Source of the DNA: Flavobacterium sp. Root935
Lineage (GTDB): Bacteria; Bacteroidota; Bacteroidia; Flavobacteriales; Flavobacteriaceae
Reading direction: 5' to 3'
Length of the DNA: 54,675 nucleotides
Assembly: GCF_001429295.1 (NCBI RefSeq)
Contig: NZ_LMJL01000012.1
Coordinates: forward strand, 950,599-1,005,273
Positions 35,703 to 43,830 of the stretch are shown here, one piece after another. Each line of letters starts with the position of its first letter. The stretch's first letter is position 1. The position numbers were made by a program, and so were the translations under genes. The notes beneath the pieces are model-generated. The model did no database searches, was not told the DNA's origin, and saw only the letters and a list, made by a program, of their open reading frames with translations.

Positions 35703-36653
35703 ATGAAAGTATTAGCAAATGATGGAATTTCTAAAAGTGGAATTCTAGCCTTAGAAAAAGGCGGATTTGAAGTTATAACTACAAAAGTAGCTCAAGAACA
35801 AGTAGCTAACTATATAAATGAAAACAATATTGACGTAATTTTAGTTCGTAGTGCAACTAAAGTTCGTAAAGACATTATTGACGCTTGTCCTGGTATTAAA
35901 ATTATCGGACGTGGTGGTGTTGGTATGGATAACATTGATGTTGACTATGCTAAAAGCAAAGGAATCCATGTAATCAATACTCCAGCTTCATCTTCAGAAT
36001 CTGTTGCTGAATTGGTGTTTGGTCACTTATTTAATGGTGTACGTTTTTTACATGATTCTAACAGAAATATGCCTCTTGAAGGAGATACTAATTTTGACGG
36101 TTTGAAAAAAGCTTACGCTAACGGAACTGAATTAAGAGGTAAAACTTTAGGTATTGTTGGTATTGGCCGTATTGGCCAGGCTACTGCAAAAATGGCTCTT
36201 GGTTTAGGAATGAAAGTTATCGCTGCAGATAGTTTTATTCCAGAAGTAGATATTAAAGTTGAATTTTTCGACGGACAATCTATCACAACTAAAGTAGTTT
36301 CTCAATCTTTAGAATCTTTATTTAAAGAAGCTGATTTCATCACATTACACGTTCCTGCTCAAAATGGTTACATCATTGGAGAGAAAGAATTTGAAATCAT
36401 GAAAGATGGTGTTGGAATTGTTAATTGTGCTCGTGGAGGTGTTATTGACGAGGTTGCTTTAGTAAAAGCATTAGATTCTGGAAAAGTTGCTTTTGCTGGA
36501 TTAGATGTTTTTGAAAACGAGCCAAAACCAGAAATGGCAATTTTAATGCACTCTAAAATCTCTTTGACGCCGCACATTGGAGCTGCAACTGGAGAGGCAC
36601 AAGATAGAATTGGTACAGAGCTAGCTTCACAAATTATTACTTTGTTAAGCTAA
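35703..36653 (+). CDS. serA: D-3-phosphoglycerate dehydrogenase, short form
   Basis: D-2-hydroxyacid dehydrogenase of 316 residues. The NAD-binding GIGRIG is at 153-158, and the catalytic residues are R244 (NCARGG), E273 (ENEP) and H291 (TPHIGA). It lacks the regulatory ACT and ASB domains of E. coli SerA, so serine feedback through an ACT domain is not expected. The serC neighbour makes phosphoglycerate dehydrogenase the best call, although other 2-hydroxyacid substrates are possible from the fold alone. A strong terminator follows. Confidence 0.9.
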   Translation: MKVLANDGISKSGILALEKGGFEVITTKVAQEQVANYINENNIDVILVRSATKVRKDIIDACPGIKIIGRGGVGMDNIDVDYAKSKGIHVINTPASSSESVAELVFGHLFNGVRFLHDSNRNMPLEGDTNFDGLKKAYANGTELRGKTLGIVGIGRIGQATAKMALGLGMKVIAADSFIPEVDIKVEFFDGQSITTKVVSQSLESLFKEADFITLHVPAQNGYIIGEKEFEIMKDGVGIVNCARGGVIDEVALVKALDSGKVAFAGLDVFENEPKPEMAILMHSKISLTPHIGAATGEAQDRIGTELASQIITLLS

Positions 36654-36676
36654 TCAATTATAATTAAATCACTTAC

Positions 36677-36720
36677 AAGGGATTTATTAACATCGTTTAA
36701 TAAATCCCTTTCTTTTTTTT
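36677..36720 (+). terminator. Intrinsic terminator after serA
   Basis: AAGGGATTTATTA pairs with TAATAAATCCCTT, then TCTTTTTTTT. It lies 24 bases after the stop. Confidence 0.88.
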
Positions 36721-36723
36721 GTT

Positions 36724-36731
36724 TAAATTTG
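36724..36731 (+). promoter_or_regulatory. -7 element TAAATTTG of the DUF937-like gene
   Basis: The match to TAnnTTTG lies 26 bases before the ATG at 36757 and directly behind the serA terminator. No TTG -33 is visible. Confidence 0.5.
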
Positions 36732-36756
36732 AGTTCTAATCTAAATCCTAAAAATC

Positions 36757-37320
36757 ATGTTTGAACAATTAACCCAATTAGTACAACAATATGGAGGCGA
36801 TGCAGTTGTAAACAATAACGCTGTTCCAAACGAACACAACGAAGCCGTAATCAATGAAACCAGTAGTTCTATTTTTGAAAGTCTAAAAAAGATTGTTTCT
36901 GAAGGCGGCACCGAACAAATTGCAGGATTGTTTAGCGGTAAAGAAGCTATTGATAGTTCAAATCCTGTAGTACAACAAATTCAACAACAATTAAGCGGCA
37001 GTCTTGGTCAGAAATTTGGACTAAGCAGTGCAGACTCAAACGGAGTTGCGTCTAATTTAATTCCGCAGATTTTAGGTTCTTTAGTTAATAAAGCAAAAGA
37101 TCCAAACGATAATAGTTTTCAAATTTCTGACATCATCAATTCTATTTCAGGAAACAGCGGACAAGCTTCAGGAATAATGGATACAATTTCTAAATACGGA
37201 ATGCAATTCGGTCTAGACCAAAACAACGACGGAAAAGTAGATGTTGCTGATGTTCTTGTAGTAACCAAAAGCAAAGGCGGTATAGCTGGATTTATTGGGA
37301 AATTGTTTGGAAGTAAATAG
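36757..37320 (+). CDS. DUF937-like protein with an EF-hand-type loop
   Basis: The 187-residue soluble protein has no signal peptide. The N-terminal 120 residues are Gln/Ser/Gly-rich and resemble DUF937. They include VNKAKDPND and segments with repeated short helices. A canonical EF-hand-like calcium loop, DQNNDGKVDVAD (154-165), sits before a glycine-rich C-terminus. This gives D, N, D, K, D, D at positions 1, 3, 5, 7, 9 and 12. DUF937 has no settled function, and calcium binding is an inference from the loop alone. Confidence 0.75.
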   Translation: MFEQLTQLVQQYGGDAVVNNNAVPNEHNEAVINETSSSIFESLKKIVSEGGTEQIAGLFSGKEAIDSSNPVVQQIQQQLSGSLGQKFGLSSADSNGVASNLIPQILGSLVNKAKDPNDNSFQISDIINSISGNSGQASGIMDTISKYGMQFGLDQNNDGKVDVADVLVVTKSKGGIAGFIGKLFGSK

Positions 37321-37339
37321 TCGTAAATAGTCTAAATAC

Positions 37340-37480
37340 AAAGGTTCAAAGTGACAAAGGAACAAAGGCCTTAAGAAAACTCTAAAAACTGATTGCAAAT
37401 TGTAATCAGTTTTTATTTTTATAAGTAAGAAGTTAAACCTTTGTGACTTTAAACATTTGTTCCTCTGAACCTTAAAAAAA
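37340..37480. repeat. AAAGGTTCAAAG inverted arms around a terminator
   Basis: The left arm (37340-37368) and inverted right arm (37438-37480) share AAGGTTC/AACAAA/GTCACAAAGG words and flank a terminator hairpin. The same architecture occurs at 45201-45330. Confidence 0.7.
37384..37420 (+). terminator. Intrinsic terminator after the DUF937-like gene
   Basis: AAAACTGATT pairs with AATCAGTTTT across nine bases, then TATTTTT. Confidence 0.8.
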
Positions 37481-37497
37481 ATTCGTAAATTTAAATC

Positions 37498-37935
37498 ATG
37501 AAAAAATGCGTTTCCATATTGATTGTAGTATTAACAGTAATTGCTTGTTCAACAGCTTCGCAGAATAATATTGCGAGCAATAATAATGTAGTAAACAAAA
37601 AAGGAAATGATACTGTTAGAATTGCAAACGATTCTTTAGAATACGAAGTGATAATTATAGATAATGGTTTCAATACTTGGTTGAATTCTCGTGCGCTGCC
37701 CAGACATTATTATACATTAAATTATCTCGAAAATAAAAATTATCAATATGTTGTGGAATGGAACATTCGAGCTTCACAACCCAATCGTTACAATCCGAAT
37801 TTATACGAAATGACTATAGATTACCAACCGCAGATTCGTTATGGATACGAAGTGAATTATTTAATTTATAACTATATGATTTATTTTCAAAATACTTACA
37901 AACAAAAGCTCGCGGGGTATGTTCCGCAAAGATAA
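37498..37935 (+). CDS. DUF6146 family lipoprotein
   Basis: The 145-residue protein has a lipoprotein signal (lipobox VIAC, Cys17). An Asn/Ser-rich linker follows (about 20-38), then a compact domain with LPRHYYTLNYLENKNYQYVVEWN and a tyrosine-rich C-terminus. It resembles the flavobacterial DUF6146 family, which has no known function. The DUF6787 gene follows within 34 bases on the same strand but has its own -7 element. Confidence 0.75.
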   Translation: MKKCVSILIVVLTVIACSTASQNNIASNNNVVNKKGNDTVRIANDSLEYEVIIIDNGFNTWLNSRALPRHYYTLNYLENKNYQYVVEWNIRASQPNRYNPNLYEMTIDYQPQIRYGYEVNYLIYNYMIYFQNTYKQKLAGYVPQR

Positions 37936-37941
37936 TGTTAG

Positions 37942-37949
37942 TATATTTG
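37942..37949 (+). promoter_or_regulatory. -7 element TATATTTG of the DUF6787 gene
   Basis: A match to TAnnTTTG lies 20 bases before the ATG at 37969, which suggests an internal promoter. No clear -33 is seen. Confidence 0.45.
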
Positions 37950-37968
37950 TAATGGTTATAAATAAATA

Positions 37969-38274
37969 ATGGACAGACTTAAAAAACGCTGGGGAATCAC
38001 ATCCAACCTACAAGCCATAATCATATTTATTGTTTTTGCTATCACTGGATCAGCATCTGCATGGATTTCTAGACCTTTCTGCGACTGGATCGGAATTTAT
38101 AAAGAAGATTTCGGGGCTGTTTGGTTTACTTTAATCCGTTTATTAATCATTTTTCCTATTTACCAAGTTTTATTAGTTGCCATAGGAACCTTATTTGGTC
38201 AATTCCGTTTCTTCTGGAATTTCGAAAAGAAAATGCTCAAAAGAATGGGGCTTGGATTTCTTTTTAAAGATTAA
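37969..38274 (+). CDS. DUF6787 family small membrane protein
   Basis: The 101-residue protein has two hydrophobic helices (about 15-35 and 50-72) and a basic, aromatic C-terminus (FRFFWNFEKKMLKRMG). It matches the flavobacterial DUF6787 family. Some database entries call related proteins diacylglyceryl transferases, but no Lgt signature is present. An inner-membrane position is likely and the role unknown. Confidence 0.75.
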   Translation: MDRLKKRWGITSNLQAIIIFIVFAITGSASAWISRPFCDWIGIYKEDFGAVWFTLIRLLIIFPIYQVLLVAIGTLFGQFRFFWNFEKKMLKRMGLGFLFKD

Positions 38275-38637
38275 TTTTATTATTTCTTTTAAAACAAACC
38301 GTTCTGGTTAAGACCTATTCTTAATCACAATATTTTATTTATTTTAATTTCTTCAAGTCAATAAATCTTTTTCTCTCAAACCAATTCATTTTTACTCAAT
38401 CCCTTTATTTATCTAATATAAACAATGTAAAAATTTATATAAAAAAAGTATAATCCGTTTTTTTTATATTAATTTACTACGAAAACAGCATACAGAACAG
38501 GATGGTGCAGGATAGTTTGTTTTGAAGTAATAATAATCTTTACAGTAGTGAAAATCGTTTTTTAAACCTGATAATCAGTTGTTTAAAATTATTTTCTAAC
38601 TAAGATTATTTTACTTACTAACCAAACCACCATTGAC
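38275..38637. other. 363-base gene-free leader of the pectate-lyase-like gene
   Basis: The region is very AT-rich and has no credible gene. It holds one GC-richer island with two CAGGAT words at 38498-38503 and 38508-38513, exactly ten bases apart, which could be a regulator's tandem half-sites. I see no consensus promoter. Confidence 0.5.
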
Positions 38638-41418
38638 ATGCTGAAAAATTACTTAAAACTCTCCGTGATAGCGGCCATAACCTGCCTCATTGCGCCGATG
38701 ACTTTAATTTTTGCCCAAAATCCAATCGTCAAAATTGACTTTGATCAATCAGGAAGACCTAAAGCCGAAGTAAACGATCCAGATTATACAGCCTGGGTAA
38801 TAGCTTCTGTAAACACAAGTACTTATACCGAAAATGGAATTACATTTACCGTTACTAGAGTTGGAGACAAAGGAGATGCTCTAGGAACAAACTGGTACAA
38901 AGCAGGAATACAAGCTCCATACTATGCCAGATTAGTGAGCGATGGTCTAACTGTAAAAGGAACAACTGCAAATCTAGGAGCACAGATAGAACTTAAAATA
39001 AGCGGATTAACAACTGGCGAACATTCCTTTTTAGCGTTTTTTAATGCTGTAGACAGTCCGTCTGGAAATAACTTTAGCCCAATTGATATTTCTATTAATG
39101 GAAATTTGGTTGTCGATAATTTAATTCCGTCTGTAAGAGCTCTTAAAACTGCCGATGCCAAATCTACTTATTTAAAATTTCAAGCTGTAACAGGCACAGA
39201 TGTTGTGATTTTAATTGCTGCAGAAACCTCAGGTACAGAAAATATTAAAAATATTATGCTTAACGGTTTTGAACTTAATACCCCTAATATTTTTTATCAA
39301 GCCACAAATCCAAATCCGAAACAAAATGACGAACATGTTGAATTAACCTCTGGCGGTAAATTACTGCAGTGGACAGCGGCGGCAAATGCGGTTTCGCACA
39401 ACATCTATTTCGGTACAGATCAAGCAGCTGTAGACAATGCCACGACATCTTCGCCAGAATACAAAGGAAATCAAGCTTTAGCAAACACTTCTTATCAAGT
39501 AAACGGACTATATACTGGAGCTACTTATTATTGGCGCATTGATGAAGTTCTTGCAAATGGAGTTGAAAAAGGAAATATCTGGCGTTTTCGTCCAGCACAG
39601 CTTGCATTTCCAGAAGCTGAGGGATATGGGCGCTTTGCAAGAGGCGGACGAGGTGGAAAAATAGTTGCCGTAACTAATCTAAACGACAGCGGACCTGGAA
39701 GTTTCCGTGAAGCTGTTACAAATGATATTGGACCAAGAACCATCATTTTTAATACATCAGGAATAATCCAATTACAATCTCGTCTTGTTTTAAGTCAGCC
39801 TTACGTTACAGTTGCAGGACAAACCGCGCCTGGCAAAGGTATTTGCATTCGCTCTGCTCCTTTTGGAGTTACTGGAAATGATGCCGTAGTCCAAAATCTA
39901 AGAGTTCGACTTGGCGCTGGACCAACTTTTGACGGAATGGGATTAACTGGTGCTGACAATAGCATTATTGATCATTGTTCCATCAGCTGGACAATTGATG
40001 AATCTTTCAGCTCTAGATCAGGAAAAAATATAACTCTGCAAAAAACACTTATTTCTGAAGCTCTAAACGCTGCCAATCATCAAAATTATCCAACAGGAAC
40101 AGAACATGGTTATGCAGCTACAATTGGTGGAGATATTGGTAGTTTTCACCATAATTTACTAGCACACTGCTACGGTCGTAACTGGAGTCTTGGCGGCGGA
40201 TTAGACGGAAGCGGTGCCTATACCGGCAGAATGGACATCACAAATAATGTAGTCTACAACTGGGGAAGCAGAACAACCGACGGTGGAACCAAAGAAGTGA
40301 ATTTTGTAAACAACTATTATAAACCAGGCGCAGGCTCAAAAATATTTGTAGCATTTAATCAGCAGAATGAAGGCGTTGGAACTGGAATGCAGCAATGTTA
40401 TTTTAACGGAAATGTGATGCCAGGCTACTTCGACGAAAGCAATCAAACTGCTGGAAGAAAAGCTTCAGGAAATACTGTTACATATGAAAATTTTGTCAAT
40501 ACTCCCTTTTTTCCTTCTTATGTAACTACGCAATCTGCCAAAAATGCTTATAAAATTGTACTGTCGGATGTGGGATGTACACAGCCTGAATTTGACGAAC
40601 ATGACCAGAGAATTATCACAGAAACTTTAAACGGAACCTATTCTGCTGTTGGAAGCGTAACTGGAAAACCTGGATTTCCAGATAATGAAGCTGATGTTGG
40701 AGGATTTGAAATTTACCCAATTGTAAATAGAGATGCCAATTGGGATACTGATCAAGACGGACTTCCAAATTGGTGGGAAACTATTATTGGAACTAATGCA
40801 AACTCTGCAATTGGTGATTTTTCAGATGCAAATGCTGATAACGATTTAGATGGATACACAAATCTTGACAAATACCTGCAATGGATGTCTTTACCACATT
40901 ATCAATCTCCAGAAGGAACAAAAATTGACATCAATATTCAAAAATTATCAAGAGGATTTACAAGTGGTGTTTCATATGCTATTTCAAATGTTGTGAACGG
41001 AAACGCAGTACTTAATACTGATACAGTTGCATTTTCACCAGCAGCCAACGGATTATGCTCTTTTGAATTTACAGTTACCGATTCTGAAGGCGGCACTATG
41101 AAACGAAAGGTAAATATTATAAGCGGACAAAGCTTAACTTTAGGTACTGAAGAAATTATTAGCGAAGCAAAAAGCAACTCTTTTAAGGTATGGCCTGTGC
41201 CAAGCAGTGGCTCTTTTTCGATCTTCATTGACAATCAAGAAACAGAAACTGCCGATCTTAAAATCTATGATATTGCTGGAAAAGAGTTAATACAACAAAA
41301 TATTAGAACCAATACAGCCGAAACAATTCACTTATATTCAAAAGGAGTGTTTCTAATTAAAGTTGTTAATCCTCAAACAAAGAAAACACAATACATCAAA
41401 AAAATAATTGTTCAATAA
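38638..41418 (+). CDS. Secreted pectate-lyase-like protein with T9SS type A sorting domain
   Basis: A 926-residue extracellular protein. Order of parts: a signal peptide (about 1-26, ending IFAQ), a beta-sandwich-like domain (30-210), a fibronectin-III-like domain (about 220-318), and a right-handed beta-helix pectate-lyase domain (about 325-680). A DTDQDGLPNWWE calcium-binding segment and an Ig-like stretch follow. The C-terminal 75-80 residues are a type IX secretion sorting domain (FKVWPVPSSGSFSIFI...GVFLIKVV). The lyase region shows SIIDHCSISWTIDESFS and NNVVYNWGSR, as in PL1-type enzymes. Such enzymes cleave pectin by beta-elimination, but the catalytic arginine cannot be placed with certainty here. 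No SusC/SusD pair adjoins it. Confidence 0.85.
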   Translation: MLKNYLKLSVIAAITCLIAPMTLIFAQNPIVKIDFDQSGRPKAEVNDPDYTAWVIASVNTSTYTENGITFTVTRVGDKGDALGTNWYKAGIQAPYYARLVSDGLTVKGTTANLGAQIELKISGLTTGEHSFLAFFNAVDSPSGNNFSPIDISINGNLVVDNLIPSVRALKTADAKSTYLKFQAVTGTDVVILIAAETSGTENIKNIMLNGFELNTPNIFYQATNPNPKQNDEHVELTSGGKLLQWTAAANAVSHNIYFGTDQAAVDNATTSSPEYKGNQALANTSYQVNGLYTGATYYWRIDEVLANGVEKGNIWRFRPAQLAFPEAEGYGRFARGGRGGKIVAVTNLNDSGPGSFREAVTNDIGPRTIIFNTSGIIQLQSRLVLSQPYVTVAGQTAPGKGICIRSAPFGVTGNDAVVQNLRVRLGAGPTFDGMGLTGADNSIIDHCSISWTIDESFSSRSGKNITLQKTLISEALNAANHQNYPTGTEHGYAATIGGDIGSFHHNLLAHCYGRNWSLGGGLDGSGAYTGRMDITNNVVYNWGSRTTDGGTKEVNFVNNYYKPGAGSKIFVAFNQQNEGVGTGMQQCYFNGNVMPGYFDESNQTAGRKASGNTVTYENFVNTPFFPSYVTTQSAKNAYKIVLSDVGCTQPEFDEHDQRIITETLNGTYSAVGSVTGKPGFPDNEADVGGFEIYPIVNRDANWDTDQDGLPNWWETIIGTNANSAIGDFSDANADNDLDGYTNLDKYLQWMSLPHYQSPEGTKIDINIQKLSRGFTSGVSYAISNVVNGNAVLNTDTVAFSPAANGLCSFEFTVTDSEGGTMKRKVNIISGQSLTLGTEEIISEAKSNSFKVWPVPSSGSFSIFIDNQETETADLKIYDIAGKELIQQNIRTNTAETIHLYSKGVFLIKVVNPQTKKTQYIKKIIVQ

Positions 41419-41429
41419 AAGACATGATT

Positions 41430-41460
41430 AAAGACGGTTTTATAAGCCGTCTTTATTTTT
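41430..41460. terminator. Terminator between convergent genes, overlapping a stop codon
   Basis: AAAGACGG pairs with CCGTCTTT around TTTTATAAG, then TATTTTTTT. The stem overlaps the last codons of the minus-strand membrane protein gene ending at 41440. Confidence 0.8.
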
Positions 41461-41736
41461 TTGAAAGAAATAAGTATAAATCCATGTTAATGTAAAAGAA
41501 GGAATTACATCCGTAAAAGGTATAATTTCTTCTACAAAAGTCAAAATACTTGCCACCCTTCCTACGCGTCCTTTATACATTCTAGTCATAATAAAAGCAG
41601 CAATTGGCGCCCAAATCACATCCGAAAATTCGCCCACAAGCGGTATCGAAAATGAAACCATACCAATAGCATCCAAAATTAAACCGATTATTAATTTGGA
41701 CGTTCTGTTATCTTCAACAACATTTAAATCTTGCAT
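41440..41736 (-). CDS. Small membrane protein of unknown function
   Basis: The 98-residue protein has hydrophobic helices at about 14-32, 40-52 and 75-90. A conserved-looking GRVGRVASILTFVEEIIPFTDVIP segment lies between them. I do not recognise a named family. It is convergent with the pectate-lyase gene and diverges from the ABC ATPase gene. The TM pattern and normal codon use support a real gene; its function is unknown. Confidence 0.6.
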   Translation of the reverse strand: MQDLNVVEDNRTSKLIIGLILDAIGMVSFSIPLVGEFSDVIWAPIAAFIMTRMYKGRVGRVASILTFVEEIIPFTDVIPSFTLTWIYTYFFQKNKDGL

Positions 41737-41958
41737 TTTGATCTGTATTTGAAGTTTATTCGAAATTAAAAATAAACCATTAAATCCTGTTATTTCTTTT
41801 TCCTATTTAATTTCCACAATTCCCATATCAAGAAACGTACCTTTTTATGATAGATTTCAATCCGATCTTTAATAATATTAAATTGGAAATTGGAATTTAA
41901 GACATTGAAATTTGATTGTATACATAATCTTCGTTTCTTTGTAAAAAGAGTTTTCTAA

Positions 41959-42837
41959 ATGATACACGCAAAAAACATACATAAATTCTACGACAAACTT
42001 GAAGTTTTAAAAGGAGTCGATTTACATATTAAAAAAGGCGAAATTGTTTCAATCGTTGGTGCTTCAGGCGCTGGAAAAACGACTTTACTGCAAATTTTAG
42101 GAACTTTAGACAAACCAGATCATAGTCCAGATTCATCATTAACGATTAATGGTAAAAATGTACTGGAATTACAAGATCTCAAAAACGATAATTCAAAACA
42201 AGAAAAGACGTTTAAAATCATTACTTGGGCTGGCTCTCTTTACATTGTTGTTTTGGCCGTTTATTTGATGTTTTTCAGAACCAAAGTTTTCGATGATACA
42301 CTTAGATTAGTAGTAGTTGGAGTCCTTTTTCTGCCAATATTTTCAATGCTTATTTATTATAACAGATATTTTAAAAAGAAAAGCAGACAAGACAAAACAT
42401 TATCCGATTTTAGAAACTTAAACCTTGGTTTTATTTTCCAGTTTCATCAGCTTTTACCAGAGTTTACAGCTCTAGAAAACGTTTGTATTCCAGCTTATAT
42501 TGCTGGAAAAAAAACTTCAGAAACCGAAGCCGAAGCTAAAAAACTGCTTACTTATTTAGGACTTTCACACAGAATTAATCATAAGCCAAGCGAACTTTCT
42601 GGCGGAGAACAACAGCGTGTGGCCGTTGCAAGAGCTTTGATCAATAAACCAGATGTTATTTTTGCCGATGAACCTTCTGGAAATCTAGACACGCATTCTG
42701 CCGAAAACCTGCATCAATTATTTTTTCAGCTTCGAGACGAATTCGGGCAGACTTTTGTGATCGTAACCCATAACGAAGAATTGGCTAATATGGCTGATAG
42801 AAAATTGATAATGGTCGATGGCTTAATTAGTAATTAG
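41959..42837 (+). CDS. ABC transporter ATP-binding protein, LolD-like, with a two-helix insertion
   Basis: The ATPase is 292 residues, against about 220-235 for LolD/MacB-type ATPases. Walker A is GASGAGKT (34-41), the Q-loop GFIFQFHQLLPEFTALENV (157-175), the signature LSGGEQQ (213-219), Walker B VIFADEP (233-239), and the H-loop His is 271. Between Walker A and the Q-loop, residues about 76-145 are an extra segment with two hydrophobic stretches (87-106 and 116-133) and basic ends. LolD powers lipoprotein release from the inner membrane in LolCDE. No permease gene is adjacent, so the partner is unknown. The insertion would put two membrane helices inside a normally soluble ATPase. Confidence 0.85.
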   Translation: MIHAKNIHKFYDKLEVLKGVDLHIKKGEIVSIVGASGAGKTTLLQILGTLDKPDHSPDSSLTINGKNVLELQDLKNDNSKQEKTFKIITWAGSLYIVVLAVYLMFFRTKVFDDTLRLVVVGVLFLPIFSMLIYYNRYFKKKSRQDKTLSDFRNLNLGFIFQFHQLLPEFTALENVCIPAYIAGKKTSETEAEAKKLLTYLGLSHRINHKPSELSGGEQQRVAVARALINKPDVIFADEPSGNLDTHSAENLHQLFFQLRDEFGQTFVIVTHNEELANMADRKLIMVDGLISN

Positions 42838-42840
42838 GAG

Positions 42841-42923
42841 CTATTTCCTGCTATCCGTTTCAATCTTTTATGCCGCTAAAGAAGCGTCATAAAAGGATTT
42901 TCACTTCTATCAGGGCTAGGGCA
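42841..42923. repeat. Dispersed repeat with CTTTTATG hairpin
   Basis: It spans TTTCCTGCTATCCGTTTCAA to TCAGGGCTAGGGC and contains an inner stem CTTTTATG/CATAAAAG. It matches a repeat I recognise as widespread in flavobacterial intergenic regions. Confidence 0.7.
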
Positions 42924-42952
42924 CTCGAATAACAAGAACATTTCATTTAAAA

Positions 42953-43717
42953 ATGAATAAAAAAGAACTCAAAGAATTTTTAGACGAAAAAGTCATTCAA
43001 TATAATAATCAGGATTTTATTGAAAGTGATCCTGTACAGATTCCGCATCTTTTCAGCCAAAAAGAAGACATTGAAATTGCTGGTTTTTTAAGCGCATCAA
43101 TTGCTTGGGGAAATCGCAAAATGATTATTAAGAATTCGCATAAAATGATGGAATTAATGGGCAATACACCTTATGATTTCGTCATGTCACATTCTGATGA
43201 AGATTTGGCCAGACTTGAAACTTTCGTCCATCGAACTTTTAACGGAAATGATTTTTCTGGTTTTATAAAAGGTTTAAAGCACATTTATGCAAACCACAAC
43301 GGACTTGAAGCTGTTTTTGCTAAAAACCAACAAGAAAATAGTCTGCAGAAAAGTATTCACGAATTCAAAAAAATATTCTTTGAGATCGATCATTTAGCGA
43401 GAACGCAGAAACACATTTCAGATCCGTTAAACAATTCGGCTGCCAAAAGAATTAATATGTATCTACGCTGGATGGTACGTCAAGATACAAAAGGCGTTGA
43501 TTTAGGAATCTGGAAAAGTATTTCTCCTGCTGCCCTATCTTGTCCGCTTGATGTACATTCTGGAAACGTTGCCCGCAAACTTGAAATTCTTTCGCGAAAG
43601 CAAAACGACGCAAAAGCTTTACTGGAATTAGATACAAAATTAAGAGAAATGGATGCGCAAGATCCTGTAAAATATGACTTTGCTTTGTTTGGATTGGGAG
43701 TTTTTGAAGGGTTTTAA
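42953..43717 (+). CDS. TIGR02757 (DUF2400) family protein
   Basis: The 254-residue soluble protein matches the DUF2400/TIGR02757 family: SASIAWGNRKMIIKNS, MYLRWMVRQD and the C-terminal LDVHSGNVARKL...DPVKYDFALFGLGVFEG. The helical fold and DxxxxxK-like region recall helix-hairpin-helix DNA glycosylases, but no enzymatic role is shown for the family. It follows the ABC ATPase gene across a repeat and precedes the DEAD-box gene by 113 bases. Confidence 0.85.
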   Translation: MNKKELKEFLDEKVIQYNNQDFIESDPVQIPHLFSQKEDIEIAGFLSASIAWGNRKMIIKNSHKMMELMGNTPYDFVMSHSDEDLARLETFVHRTFNGNDFSGFIKGLKHIYANHNGLEAVFAKNQQENSLQKSIHEFKKIFFEIDHLARTQKHISDPLNNSAAKRINMYLRWMVRQDTKGVDLGIWKSISPAALSCPLDVHSGNVARKLEILSRKQNDAKALLELDTKLREMDAQDPVKYDFALFGLGVFEGF

Positions 43718-43805
43718 AATTTTAAATCTGTATGTCAGGCTGACATTCAAGATGGTAATAAGACATCAAAAATTACAAATTCAACAAAAAACCGTGAATT
43801 TAACG

Positions 43806-43813
43806 TACATTTG
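43806..43813 (+). promoter_or_regulatory. -7 element TACATTTG of the DEAD-box helicase gene
   Basis: A match to TAnnTTTG lies 18 bases before the ATG at 43831. No clear -33 element is found. A small TGTCAG/CTGACA palindrome (43733-43745) lies further upstream. Confidence 0.5.
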
Positions 43814-43830
43814 CACAAAATTTAAAGCAA

